53,581 nt of DNA from Gammaproteobacteria bacterium. Its GTDB lineage: Bacteria; Pseudomonadota; Gammaproteobacteria; HyVt-429. Both the position numbers and the translations under genes were made by a program. Where the stretch lies: positions 1 through 53,581 of the forward strand of contig JAADGI010000004.1 in assembly GCA_013152415.1 (NCBI GenBank), written 5' to 3'. Below, in pieces: positions 46,330 to 53,581 of this stretch (positions within the stretch are counted from its first letter, which is position 1; every line of letters starts with the position of its first letter). Below the pieces are notes generated by a model. The model saw nothing but the letters and a program-made list of their open reading frames with translations, had not been told where the DNA came from and ran no database searches.

Positions 46330-46399
46330 AATTAATCAGATTCCCTAACACTACTTCATATAAAGGGTATTTCTTTTTTACATGGCTAGTATCACTAAC

Positions 46400-47854
46400 C
46401 TAAACCCCCATTTTCTGTTTAGAGTCATCACGTAAATACAAGGCAATGTAGGCCAAGGCAAGCAGGACGATAAATAATGCTCCATTGGCCGGTATTTGCA
46501 GATTAAAATCCACGGCACTATGAATGAGTATTGCGGTGATACCCATCGTCGCGGCAAAGGCCATGCCTCGCATCAGTGGGTCCCTCCGTTTTCGCATCGC
46601 ACGTAGTGCGGTAAACAGTGCCAGTATTACGGGCAACCCCACCAGAACAAAGCCTATGCCGCCACCTTCTACCAGAAACTGGAGATAGTCGTTGTGGGTA
46701 TGGTAGTAAAAGCCGGAGATATCTTCACCTTTATAGCGCGGGAAGCTTGAATAAAAGCTGCCCAGTCCTGTACCCATTACTGGATATTTTTTAACCATCG
46801 TCGAGGCATCACGAAATATTTCATCACGGTTTTCGGTCTGTATGCTGGTTCTTTCAATGCGTTCGGCTACCTTGTCGATCCCAAACCAGGCCCCCAGCAA
46901 AAATAGATCAATAATCACCAGGCTGGCCAGCAATATGACCATGCTGCGAGTTTTGTGTTTGAACAACACCAGGGCCAGGCAACCGGTGATAAGCAAACTG
47001 GCAAAAAATGCCGTATTTCCCATGCGTGAACGGGTAAGAATCAGGCCGATGACCAGGATGGCGAGATAAAGCCGCAGCCGCATCTTGGGGCTTAATAATA
47101 ATTTCAGAAAATCCCGGGCCCGTTGCCGCAGGCTACGTCGTGTTGTACTGGCCGTCAGGCTGGCGATGAGTAGGCCGATGCCCATGGCCAGAGCCATATT
47201 AAGGTATCCAGCCAGATGATTGCGGTTCACAAAAGTCCCAGTCGCCTTACCGAGGTAGGCCTCTTTGTGATGAAAGAAACCCCATTCAATGCCAGACAAG
47301 GTCATAAAACTACCAAAAATGGCCTGGAACAGTGCGCTGTACAATAGCAGATAGATAAGCAGTCTCAATCGTTGGCGTGTTGTCACTAACAACAGTGTGA
47401 GTGCGAATATCAATATAATTGCCAGACTACGCGACCAGGCAAGGGAAGTCGCCCATGGGTCAAGGGAAAGGCTGCCTGTATGGGCCGTGCCGCTCTGATT
47501 CAGTTGTTCAGCAAAAGCTAACTGGCCGAGTGAGGTATACAGTTGCCCGGCTTCAGGTGAGATCAGATTCAGTATGGGTAAGGGTAGGGGCAGTAATTGA
47601 ATCGCGACAATAATGAGCCAGCCAGCAAACAGCAGTAGGGGTGTGCGTGCCTTTAGAAACGCATCTGTAAATTGTGTCCTGTCGTGAACGAAGAACCATA
47701 ACCATACGGCGCTCAAAATAAATACCCATATCTCCATCAGTGCCTGTGCCCATGGGCGTACGCTGGCCATAGGCAAGGGCAGCCAAACCAGCAATGCAAG
47801 GTAGGCGTAAAACAGAGGCTGATCAGGTCCTGCTGGTGAGGTACTGTCTTTCAC
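46400..47854 (-). CDS. O-antigen ligase / Wzy-type polymerase family membrane protein
   Basis: A 484-residue membrane protein with about 12 spans and one large periplasmic loop. The Wzy_C region is recognisable in TRSRMGNTAFFASLL and 'PVMGTGLGSFYSSFPRYKG', then 'HTHNDYLQFLVEGGGIGFVL', where the conserved H-N-D-Y-L/E motif lies. Family members join O-antigen or exopolysaccharide to a lipid acceptor or polymerise repeat units; which one is not deducible. It lies 40 bases downstream of the FixJ-type regulator on the same strand, suggesting co-transcription. Confidence 0.9.
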   Translation of the reverse strand: MKDSTSPAGPDQPLFYAYLALLVWLPLPMASVRPWAQALMEIWVFILSAVWLWFFVHDRTQFTDAFLKARTPLLLFAGWLIIVAIQLLPLPLPILNLISPEAGQLYTSLGQLAFAEQLNQSGTAHTGSLSLDPWATSLAWSRSLAIILIFALTLLLVTTRQRLRLLIYLLLYSALFQAIFGSFMTLSGIEWGFFHHKEAYLGKATGTFVNRNHLAGYLNMALAMGIGLLIASLTASTTRRSLRQRARDFLKLLLSPKMRLRLYLAILVIGLILTRSRMGNTAFFASLLITGCLALVLFKHKTRSMVILLASLVIIDLFLLGAWFGIDKVAERIERTSIQTENRDEIFRDASTMVKKYPVMGTGLGSFYSSFPRYKGEDISGFYYHTHNDYLQFLVEGGGIGFVLVGLPVILALFTALRAMRKRRDPLMRGMAFAATMGITAILIHSAVDFNLQIPANGALFIVLLALAYIALYLRDDSKQKMGV

Positions 47855-47893
47855 GTCTGTGCGAGCACGGAAGTGATTTTTATGCGCACCAAA

Positions 47894-48601
47894 TCAGGCG
47901 CGGGTTAAAACCATCTTCATAAGCTCTGCTAATGATTTGGTTTTCATTTTTTTCATCATATTGGAGCGATGCACTTCAACGGTACGATAGCTGACAGATT
48001 GCACAACAGAAATTTCCTTGCTGGTCATTCCCTCTAATACCATTTTATATACGTCGTATTCCTTGGGCGTGAGTGAATCAATGCGTGATTGGATCTCATT
48101 ATTTTTTCTAAATTTTTCGTTATTCTCTTTGTTGCATCGAACAGCTTTTCTGACACAATCCAGTAATGTCTGTTCGTTGACTGGTTTTTCTATGAATTCC
48201 AGACAACCGGCTTTTAATGCGCGAACGCTCATTTGCACATCAGCAATACCGGTCAGGAATATGATAGGAGGCGTATAGCTATGGTGGGTGTTGATATGCT
48301 CCTGTAATTCAAGTCCACTCATGCCCGGAAGTCGCACATCGATTACCAGGCAACTTGCCGTGTTGGGTTTATAGTTGGCAATAAAATCTTCTGCGGACAT
48401 ATGGCTCTCAACCTGATATTCAACAGATTCCAGCAGGCGGCGTAACAGTGTTTGCTGCCCTTCGTTATCCTCAATGACATGTACAGTACCACCTTTATCT
48501 GCAGAGGGCATAGATACTTTGCGTCTTTCTTTTTTAGAGCTACGCCTGTCATTTTGGCGGCTTCGGTTTGAGTCAGAATCTAAAATGGGTATTGAGGACA
48601 T
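47894..48601 (-). CDS. FixJ/NarL-type response regulator
   Basis: A 235-residue regulator. Its first 35 residues are a basic, unconserved extension. The receiver domain starts at GGTVHVIEDNEGQQTLLRRL, with the phospho-acceptor Asp in 'SCLVIDVRLPGMSGLELQE' and the Lys in FIEKPV. The LuxR-type helix-turn-helix is 'LTPKEYDVYKMVLEGMTSKE' plus 'VSYRTVEVHRSNMMKKMKTK'. ATG at 48601 is preferred over a GTG two codons earlier, with GAAGGG upstream. No kinase gene is adjacent; the hybrid kinase at 40.7 kb is a possible partner. It probably controls the neighbouring polysaccharide gene. Confidence 0.9.
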   Translation of the reverse strand: MSSIPILDSDSNRSRQNDRRSSKKERRKVSMPSADKGGTVHVIEDNEGQQTLLRRLLESVEYQVESHMSAEDFIANYKPNTASCLVIDVRLPGMSGLELQEHINTHHSYTPPIIFLTGIADVQMSVRALKAGCLEFIEKPVNEQTLLDCVRKAVRCNKENNEKFRKNNEIQSRIDSLTPKEYDVYKMVLEGMTSKEISVVQSVSYRTVEVHRSNMMKKMKTKSLAELMKMVLTRA

Positions 48602-48657
48602 TTCCACACATCCCTTCGCTATACGCGATTAAGTCAATTTAATCTTTCTAAATTACC

Positions 48658-48675
48658 TTGCAGGTGAACCTGCAA
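48658..48675. promoter_or_regulatory. Palindromic operator candidate near the regulator gene
   Basis: TTGCAGGT-GA-ACCTGCAA: eight-base perfect arms around two bases, 57-74 bases before the regulator's ATG. The size and symmetry suit a dimeric LuxR/FixJ-type regulator, perhaps autoregulating. No binding data can be inferred. Confidence 0.5.
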
Positions 48676-48881
48676 TTCTTTTTTCTATCATCAACAACTT
48701 TCTATTATCAACAACTAAGTATAAACCACATTGATACTAGCATTATTGCTTATATACATAAAATGCTGAAACGGTAGTATAAACCGTGTGTAAGGCGCAG
48801 AAATACACTGTATATCCATAAACTGAGGTAAATGAGAATAGCGCTGTTGGACAAAGGAAGCCGAGCTAATACTTATTAGAC

Positions 48882-48897
48882 TACGTAGTACTACGTA
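48882..48897. promoter_or_regulatory. Perfect 16-base palindrome in the divergent region
   Basis: TACGTAGTACTACGTA is identical to its reverse complement, made of two TACGTA units around GTAC. It is 281 bases before the regulator start and 203 before the VanZ-like gene. Candidate binding site for the FixJ-type protein. Confidence 0.5.
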
Positions 48898-49099
48898 ATT
48901 TTGATAGATACATCGGTTGTTGAGTTTTGCTGTACCCCCCAGCGGCCTGAATTTTTTTGAATTACACGTGATCCCGTAACCCTGTGGTTGAGGGCGCACC
49001 CCGTTTCTGTGCGGCCGTTACCTGCTAATGTCTGTACGGCGGTAGCTTGGCTGAAACGCATTTATTAATGGAGTAGGGTAAAGAGTTTTTTGATAAATA

Positions 49100-49447
49100 A
49101 TGATGCTTAGAGTTGTCTCAACAATCATTGCTGTTTTGATTGTCGTCGGAATTTTTTATGGCGGATCACAAGACTACGCCATTGGCCTGTTTCAGCATCC
49201 CTACGACAAATGGGCCCATGGTGCAGTCTACGGTTTGTTGACCTACTCGTTCTGGCTCGGCAAAGGCCGTGGCCGGGTGCTGTGGGTAGCTGCGTTAGTG
49301 CTTGCCATTACGTTGCTGGATGAATACCACCAAGGATTCTTGGATGGACGCTACGCCTCTTTAGGGGACATCCTCGCCAGCCTCACCGGTATTGCCAGCA
49401 TTACATTGGCGCTACTTGTGTTGAACATGCGGGAACGGGTCAAATAA
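49100..49447 (+). CDS. VanZ-like family membrane protein
   Basis: A 115-residue protein with four hydrophobic segments and the VanZ-like motifs 'HPYDKWAHGAVYGLLTY' and 'DEYHQGFLDGRYASLGDILA'. The function of chromosomal VanZ-like proteins is unclear; they recur in exopolysaccharide loci. Two adjacent ATG codons (49100, 49103) are both possible starts. No convincing ribosome site is seen. A short inverted repeat follows. Confidence 0.88.
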   Translation: MMLRVVSTIIAVLIVVGIFYGGSQDYAIGLFQHPYDKWAHGAVYGLLTYSFWLGKGRGRVLWVAALVLAITLLDEYHQGFLDGRYASLGDILASLTGIASITLALLVLNMRERVK

Positions 49448-49454
49448 CTAAGGT

Positions 49455-49475
49455 ACAGTTGGATCGAGCAACTGT
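49455..49475. terminator. Weak hairpin after the VanZ-like gene
   Basis: ACAGTTG and CAACTGT flank a seven-base loop, followed by GCTATTTCGATTTC, which is only moderately T-rich. Possible weak terminator. Confidence 0.45.
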
Positions 49476-49666
49476 GCTATTTCGATTTCAATCACATACC
49501 ACCGTGCCAAAGACGCACGATCCCCAGTCCCCGAATTACGCATCATCGCACTGCGGGCGCTACACTACACCTCGTTCCCGCGTGGGAACCAGTAATATGA
49601 TTATATGGGTGTTTGCGTGATATACCCAGTACGGATGCCTTCAATAGAAGACGTTCGGGGAACGGT

Positions 49667-49945
49667 GTGATCACCACCGTCGACACAAACATTCTGATTG
49701 ATATCTTCACCGCCGATCCCACATTTGGGCAAGCTTCCGCCCAAGCTGTCCGGAACTACCTGGAAAAGGGGATTTTAGTCGCCTGTGCCGTGGTGTGGAC
49801 GGAAATGGGTTGTAGCGGATTTTTTGATTGCTGCGCATGCCCAGACCCATTGTGACTGACTGCTAACTCGTGATCGCGGCTTTTATAAGAATCATTTAAA
49901 TGGTCTTGCCACTATCGACCCCCGACCCCAACACCTATGCGTACG
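49667..49945 (+). pseudogene. Decayed PIN-domain (VapC-like) toxin
   Basis: The opening 'VITTVDTNILIDIFTADPTF' is the first PIN motif with its metal-binding Asp, and 'VWTEM' follows. The frame then changes: the family's C-terminal part ('ADFLIAAHAQTHCD', then 'LLTRDRGFYKNHLNGLATID') reads in another frame with an in-frame TGA between them. The centre of the domain, including the usual acidic residues, is deleted. It was a nuclease toxin and is now inactive. No VapB antitoxin gene is evident upstream. Confidence 0.8.
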
Positions 49946-50334
49946 TAATCACACGTATATTTTTCCCATCAAAATTTCCCTATCATGAAGACAAATTGAC
50001 GTAGTGGTTGTCGAGAAATAAACATGTTTTCAATACGCCACACATGAAACAGGGGGAAGTAAAATACGTGGGTTTTTGCGCGATTCGGGAGTCTTTGCAT
50101 AAAGAAACTTTAAAAAGTTAGCGAAGGATAGCGCATTTCTCACATGGACGTTCTTACACCTTAAGCAATCACTCAAGAAGGCAATGCAGCCTATCCACTG
50201 CCTACTCGCAGAGGAAGGCGAAGGTTTTGTGTGCGAAACCGAGTGTGTTTTGTATGGCGGTGGCGTGCCTGGATGGCCATGGTCCGTCACCGTACTAAAG
50301 GCGCACAATCCCCCAGTTTACGTATCACTACTAA
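49946..50334. other. Spacer before cysC, no clear gene
   Basis: A stretch open on the plus strand from about 50100 to 50345 ('KKLAKDSAFLTWTFLHLKQS...') has no good start and no recognised family; it may be a remnant. The end contains GGCGCAC and TTTACGTATCAC, pieces of the dispersed repeat described at 50983. Confidence 0.4.
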
Positions 50335-50964
50335 ATGACCACTAACAACATCATCTGGCACCACGCCACCGTCACCCGCCAATGCCGGGAAACACTGCAC
50401 CGCCACAAAGGCGCCGTGCTTTGGTTCACCGGCCTGTCCGGCTCGGGGAAATCCACTTTGGCCCATGCAGTGGAAGAACAGCTTTATCAACTGGGGTGTA
50501 GCACTTTCGTCTTCGATGGTGATAACGTTCGCCACGGCCTGTGCAACGACCTGGGTTTTTCAGAAGAGGATCGCAAAGAAAATATCCGCCGTATCGGTGA
50601 AATGACCAACCTATTTCTGCAGGCCGGTACAATTGCCTTAACCGCCTTTATCTCACCATTTCGCAAGGACCGGGAAAGGGTGCGAAAGCTGGTAGGCGAG
50701 AAAAACTTTGTCGAAATCTACTGCCGTTGCCCAATCCACGTATGCGAAAAACGGGATGTAAAAGGCCTCTACCGGCGCGCTAGGGCGGGAGAGATTAAAG
50801 ATTTCACTGGTATTTCTTCGCCCTACGAAGAACCAGAAACTCCGGAACTTACCGTAGAGTCAGGCGAAAAAACGATTGAAGCATGTGTCGAGAAGATCGT
50901 AGAAATGCTGGTTCAACGAGGAGTTCTGACTGTTGAAACCAGTGAAGTCGTATCGGCTCTGTAA
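50335..50964 (+). CDS. cysC: Adenylylsulfate (APS) kinase
   Basis: A 209-residue kinase that phosphorylates adenylyl sulfate to PAPS, for sulfate assimilation or to feed sulfotransferases. The P-loop is 'WFTGLSGSGKSTLAHAVE', followed by 'FDGDNVRHGLCNDLGFSEED', 'RKENIRRIGEM' and 'AFISPFRKDRE'. It lies next to manC rather than cysD/cysN, which hints at PAPS supply for a sulfated polysaccharide. That context argument is inference. Confidence 0.95.
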   Translation: MTTNNIIWHHATVTRQCRETLHRHKGAVLWFTGLSGSGKSTLAHAVEEQLYQLGCSTFVFDGDNVRHGLCNDLGFSEEDRKENIRRIGEMTNLFLQAGTIALTAFISPFRKDRERVRKLVGEKNFVEIYCRCPIHVCEKRDVKGLYRRARAGEIKDFTGISSPYEEPETPELTVESGEKTIEACVEKIVEMLVQRGVLTVETSEVVSAL

Positions 50965-50982
50965 TAACTATCCACGAACCAC

Positions 50983-51028
50983 GGCTCACGAATCACGGTT
51001 TACCAATCACGGCACCGCAGGCACACAC
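50983..51028. repeat. AATCACGG/GGCGC dispersed repeat, copy before manC
   Basis: A 46-base unit containing CTCACGAATCACGGTTTACC and a small hairpin around GCACCGCAGGCAC. It is nearly identical (4 mismatches) to 51540-51585 inside manC. It fills most of the cysC-manC gap and ends just before the manC ATG. Confidence 0.9.
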
Positions 51029-51031
51029 TAA

Positions 51032-52519
51032 ATGCTACTCCCCATAATTCTTTCCGGCGGAACCGGCTCCCGCCTCTGGCCCTTATCTCGGGAACTGTAT
51101 CCAAAACAGTTGCATTGCCTAAATGGTGAAGAGACCCTGTTACAGCAAACCGTTAATCGTCTGCGGGGGCTTGAAAATATTTTGCCTCCATTGATTGTCT
51201 GCAACACCGAACATCGTTTCATGGTGGCCGAGCAGCTCCGGCAAATCGGGATTGATGATCCCAGTATCTACCTGGAGCCGGTGGGCCGAAACACCGCCCC
51301 CGCAACTGCCATTGCGGCCCTGGTTGCAAGGTGTAGCGCCGATGACCCCGTACTCCTGGTGATGCCTGCTGATCATGAGATCAAAGACAAGGACACCTTC
51401 CACACGGCCATCACAACGGCGCGACCGGCGGCAGAGCAGGGCAGCCTGGTCACCTTCGGCGTCACCCCCAACAGACCGGAAACCGGTTACGGCTACATAA
51501 AATTTACCCCAGAACACCAATCACCGCGCCAAAGGCGCAGGCTCACGAATCACGGTTTACCAATCACCGCGCCGCAGGCGCACACCATCCACTCCGTCGA
51601 CTCTTTTGTCGAAAAACCCGACAAGCCCACCGCTGAGGCCTATCTGCAATCCGGTGACTACCTCTGGAACAGCGGTATCTTCATGTTCCGCGCCTCCCGT
51701 TATCTACAAGAGCTGGAAAAATCCCAGCCGTCTATCCTGAACTGTTGCCGCAGGGCGCTTGCGGAATCAAGTATTGACCTGGATTTTATCCGCATTGGCG
51801 AGAACGCGTTCAAACAATGCCCGAGTGACTCCATCGACTATGCCGTCATGGAAAAGGCCAGTGATGTCGTGGTGGTGCCTCTGGACGCCGGTTGGAGTGA
51901 TATCGGCTCCTGGGACGCCCTGTGGTCAGCGGGGAAACAAGACCAACAAGGCAATCAACTACGGGGTGATGTGGTGGTGTCGAACGTGAAGAACTCCTAT
52001 GTCGCATCCGAAAGCCGGTTGGTCGCCGCCCTCGGTCTGGATAACCATATCATCGTCGAAACTCCGGATGCGGTATTGGTCGCCAACAAGACCCACGCCC
52101 AAGAGGTCAAGAACATCGTTGCCCAACTCAAACAAGCGGGCCGTGAAGAGCTGGTTGTCCATAAGAGAGTTTACCGCCCATGGGGTTCCTACCAGGGCGT
52201 GGACCAAGGTGAACGCTTCCAGGTCAAGCGCCTCATCGTCAACCCCGGTGCTAAGTTATCCCTGCAACTGCATCACAAGCGCGCAGAGCATTGGGTGGTG
52301 GTCTGCGGCACGGCACAGGTCACCGTTGGTGATGAGACATTCGCGCTAAAACCAGACCAGTCGACCTACATCCCCATAGGCACAAAACACCAATTAGAAA
52401 ATACAGGCAACGAACCATTGCATATCATAGAAGTGCAAAGCGGTAGCTACCTCGGCGAGGACGATATCGTTCGTTTCGAAGACCAATACGGCCGCGTGGA
52501 CGAACCACCCGTCGCCTAA
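51032..52519 (+). CDS. manC: Mannose-1-phosphate guanylyltransferase / mannose-6-phosphate isomerase
   Basis: A 495-residue bifunctional enzyme (ManC/AlgA/CpsB type) making GDP-mannose for surface glycans. The N-terminal nucleotidyltransferase has 'ILSGGTGSRLWPLSRELYPK' and FVEKPD. The C-terminal cupin isomerase has 'YRPWGSYQGVDQGERFQVKR' and 'LQLHHKRAEHWVVV'. Between GYGYIK and VDSFVEKP there is an extra Arg/His/Gln-rich stretch (about residues 163-185) encoded by an in-frame copy of the dispersed repeat (51540-51585) plus a partial one (51514-51540). The fold could tolerate it as a surface loop. It follows cysC by 67 bases. Confidence 0.93.
   Translation: MLLPIILSGGTGSRLWPLSRELYPKQLHCLNGEETLLQQTVNRLRGLENILPPLIVCNTEHRFMVAEQLRQIGIDDPSIYLEPVGRNTAPATAIAALVARCSADDPVLLVMPADHEIKDKDTFHTAITTARPAAEQGSLVTFGVTPNRPETGYGYIKFTPEHQSPRQRRRLTNHGLPITAPQAHTIHSVDSFVEKPDKPTAEAYLQSGDYLWNSGIFMFRASRYLQELEKSQPSILNCCRRALAESSIDLDFIRIGENAFKQCPSDSIDYAVMEKASDVVVVPLDAGWSDIGSWDALWSAGKQDQQGNQLRGDVVVSNVKNSYVASESRLVAALGLDNHIIVETPDAVLVANKTHAQEVKNIVAQLKQAGREELVVHKRVYRPWGSYQGVDQGERFQVKRLIVNPGAKLSLQLHHKRAEHWVVVCGTAQVTVGDETFALKPDQSTYIPIGTKHQLENTGNEPLHIIEVQSGSYLGEDDIVRFEDQYGRVDEPPVA
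51514..51585. repeat. Dispersed repeat embedded in the manC frame
   Basis: 51540-51585 matches the intergenic copy at 50983-51028 with four mismatches, and 51514-51540 carries a second hairpin GCGCCAAAGGCGC. The insertion preserves the reading frame and contains no stop. Confidence 0.9.
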
Positions 52520-52572
52520 CGGCACCGCGGGCGAATTTGCCCCCGAACTCCGAACTACGGACCCCGTTCCCC

Positions 52573-52600
52573 GGTTTACGTATCACGGCGCCGAAGGCGC
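52573..52600. repeat. AATCACGG/GGCGC dispersed repeat, copy after manC
   Basis: GGTTTACGTATCACGG followed by GCGCCGAAGGCGC, a five-base-stem hairpin. It is a shortened member of the family seen at 50983 and 51540. Confidence 0.8.
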
Positions 52601-52633
52601 TTTGTCTCCGGTTCACCAAACACCATTACAAAC

Positions 52634-52689
52634 TTGGCAAAGATTGCCAAAATATGCCATAATTCTGGCAGGAGGTATCTGCCATGGCA
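52634..52689 (+). promoter_or_regulatory. parDE promoter overlapped by an operator array
   Basis: TGGCA/TGCCA half-sites begin at 52635, 52645, 52655, 52666, 52680 and 52685, mostly 10-11 bases apart. The first two form TTGGCAA-AGA-TTGCCAA and the last two TGCCATGGCA over the start codon. TTGGCA (52634) and CATAAT (52658) with an 18-base spacer make a plausible promoter. Ribbon-helix-helix ParD proteins bind such arrays cooperatively, so this is probably the autoregulatory operator. The GGAGG ribosome site (52671-52675) lies between half-sites. Confidence 0.75.
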
Positions 52690-52920
52690 ACGATGAATGT
52701 CTCTCTTCCAGATCCGATGAAAGAGTGGGTGGAATCCCAGATCGAGAGCGGTCACTACAGCAACGCCAGTGACTATGTTCGGGACTTGATACGGCGGGAC
52801 CAGGGATATCAGGACAAGCGTGAGATCCTTATTAAAGCACTTATCGCCGGGGAAAAAAGCGGTATTTCCAAGCAAACCATTGATGATATATGGAAGGAAG
52901 TCAAAGCACGGAATCGCTAA
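52684..52920 (+). CDS. parD: ParD-like type II antitoxin
   Basis: A 78-residue ribbon-helix-helix protein. The beta strand 'MNVSLPDPMKEWVESQIES' and helix 'HYSNASDYVRDLIRRDQ' form the DNA-binding half, and the C-terminal part binds the toxin. It has a GGAGG ribosome site and an operator array over its promoter. The parE ATG follows its TAA directly, so the pair is coupled. Confidence 0.93.
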   Translation: MATMNVSLPDPMKEWVESQIESGHYSNASDYVRDLIRRDQGYQDKREILIKALIAGEKSGISKQTIDDIWKEVKARNR

Positions 52921-53211
52921 ATGTATGAACTCTCAGAGGCAGCGGCCAAGGATATCGAGCAAATTCTTCAACGGTCCATTGTTGATTTCGGTTTGGCCCA
53001 GACGGAGATTTACTTCCACTCGCTGAAAACTTGTCTGGAACTCCTGGGAGAGAATCCGGGCATGGGCGGTGGCGCAGATGATATACGCCAGGGTTATCGC
53101 CGCTTTGCACACGAGAGCCATGTAATCTTTTACCGGGCCTCAGAACAGGGCATATTAGTCGTTCGCATACTGCACAAACGGATGGACGCCAATAAACACA
53201 TCGAAAAGTGA
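52921..53211 (+). CDS. parE: ParE-like type II toxin
   Basis: A 96-residue RelE/ParE-fold toxin: 'LSEAAAKDIEQILQRSIVDF' at the N-terminus, 'GYRRFAHESHVIFYR' and 'ILVVRILHKRMDANKHI' at the end. The C-terminal RILHKRMD is typical of ParE toxins that poison DNA gyrase. The target is inferred from the family. It directly follows parD. Confidence 0.93.
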   Translation: MYELSEAAAKDIEQILQRSIVDFGLAQTEIYFHSLKTCLELLGENPGMGGGADDIRQGYRRFAHESHVIFYRASEQGILVVRILHKRMDANKHIEK

Positions 53212-53247
53212 TTAAAAGAAAAGTCCCCAGCTCCCAGGCTCTGGATT

Positions 53248-53335
<88 letters not shown>

Positions 53336-53358
53336 TTGACCCCTGCATTAATAATGTC

Positions 53359-53581
53359 CTATCGTAGACGTAAAGAAAGAGGGCTGTGATTGACGAAAGA
53401 ACGTAACAGGTGTTGTTTGCGTTGCAGGGAGCGCGCGTAGTGACGTGCCGTGTTGGCCAGTTCTTCGGTGTCGAAACAGGCGTAGTTGGCTGCGTATTCC
53501 AGTGATTCCTGCCGCCCATTCCAGGTGAAGGCTACCACCCGAACCAGAGCAAAGCTGCCACCCATCGGAGCGATAGCGACG
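53359..53581 (-). CDS. C-terminal part of a gene running off the window
   Basis: Seventy-three codons, open from the right edge to a TAG at 53359-53361, ending 'LLRSFVNHSPLSLRLR'. Visible residues ('VRVVAFTWNGRQESLEYAAN') form a plausible globular protein, but I do not recognise the family. A competing minus-strand frame (53319-53519) has poorer codon composition. Confidence 0.5.
   Translation of the reverse strand, partial: VAIAPMGGSFALVRVVAFTWNGRQESLEYAANYACFDTEELANTARHYARSLQRKQHLLRSFVNHSPLSLRLR

Larger units (their letters stand above)
48602..49099. other. Long divergent regulatory region
   Basis: About 500 bases between the FixJ-type regulator and the VanZ-like gene, with no supported gene. 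It holds two palindromes (48658-48675 and 48882-48897) and a direct repeat ATCAACAACT at 48690 and 48707. The length and palindromes suggest a regulated divergent promoter region. Confidence 0.6.

Noticed and set aside
50100..50345. Plus-strand open frame before cysC with AKDSAFLTWTFLHLKQSLKK
   Set aside because: No good start, no family match, and it runs into repeat sequence and the cysC start; may be a decayed gene but cannot be supported.

Overview
The window reads as chromosomal DNA of a gammaproteobacterium. Several long-conserved gammaproteobacterial neighbourhoods are present in their usual order: yciI/yciB/bolA opposite rnm(yciV)-yciO-M50 protease-trpS-scpA-scpB-rluB; fabA-fabB; aspC and uvrB; and tRNA-Val-thrS-infC-rpmI-rplT-pheS-pheT-ihfA-merR-tRNA-Pro. 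Protein sequences resemble Chromatiales/Pseudomonas-like lineages more than enterics, but the genus cannot be named from sequence alone. Core genes are moderately GC-rich. The left edge (1-1.4 kb), 15.4-17.8 kb and 40.6-44 kb are clearly AT-richer and look accessory.

Layout. 0-1.4 kb: AT-rich MarC-like membrane protein and a RelB/E-type toxin-antitoxin pair. 1.5-3.6 kb (minus): parvulin lipoprotein, bolA, yciI, yciB. 3.96-10.3 kb (plus): a tightly overlapping housekeeping operon from an RNase AM-like PHP protein to an endonuclease III-like glycosylase, followed by a GT2 glycosyltransferase. 11.3-15.1 kb: fabB/fabA (minus), rsd (plus), a YciK-like SDR lacking its catalytic Tyr and Lys (minus), and a small membrane-anchored protein. 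15.65-24.73 kb: a defence island bounded by an intact tRNA-Asn on the right and a degraded copy of its 3' half on the left. It carries an AbiE-type pair under a large palindromic operator and a complete hsdM-hsdS-hsdR type I restriction-modification locus whose hsdS is split by a frameshift. No integrase remains. 24.8-29.7 kb: a lone pseudopilin, an unknown exported protein, aspC and uvrB. 29.7-32.3 kb: a RAYT transposase framed by an 18-bp perfect inverted repeat, then an HTH-MNT nucleotidyltransferase fusion with a HepT toxin. 32.5-40.5 kb: the translation/IHF cluster between tRNA-Val and tRNA-Pro. 40.7-46.2 kb: a soluble PAS hybrid histidine kinase and a 1050-residue degenerate-cyclase/ATPase/TPR protein, probably one signalling unit. 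46.4-52.5 kb: surface-polysaccharide functions (O-antigen ligase, FixJ-type regulator, VanZ-like protein, cysC, bifunctional manC). 52.6-53.6 kb: parDE, a 12-unit heptamer repeat and a truncated gene.

Themes. There are four recognisable toxin-antitoxin-type modules plus one decayed VapC, a defence island at a tRNA gene, and an unusual density of palindromic dispersed repeats. The repeat families include one with CTTTGCG-rich arms, one with GTCATTCC-type arms, a CTCTCCC/GGGAGAG family, the RAYT-linked repeat, and an AATCACGG...GGCGC family that has entered the manC reading frame. The most notable items are the HTH-MNT/HepT fusion, the AbiE/type I RM island, the active-site-less YciK, and the kinase/pseudo-cyclase pair. 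None is proven to be a new system by sequence reading alone.
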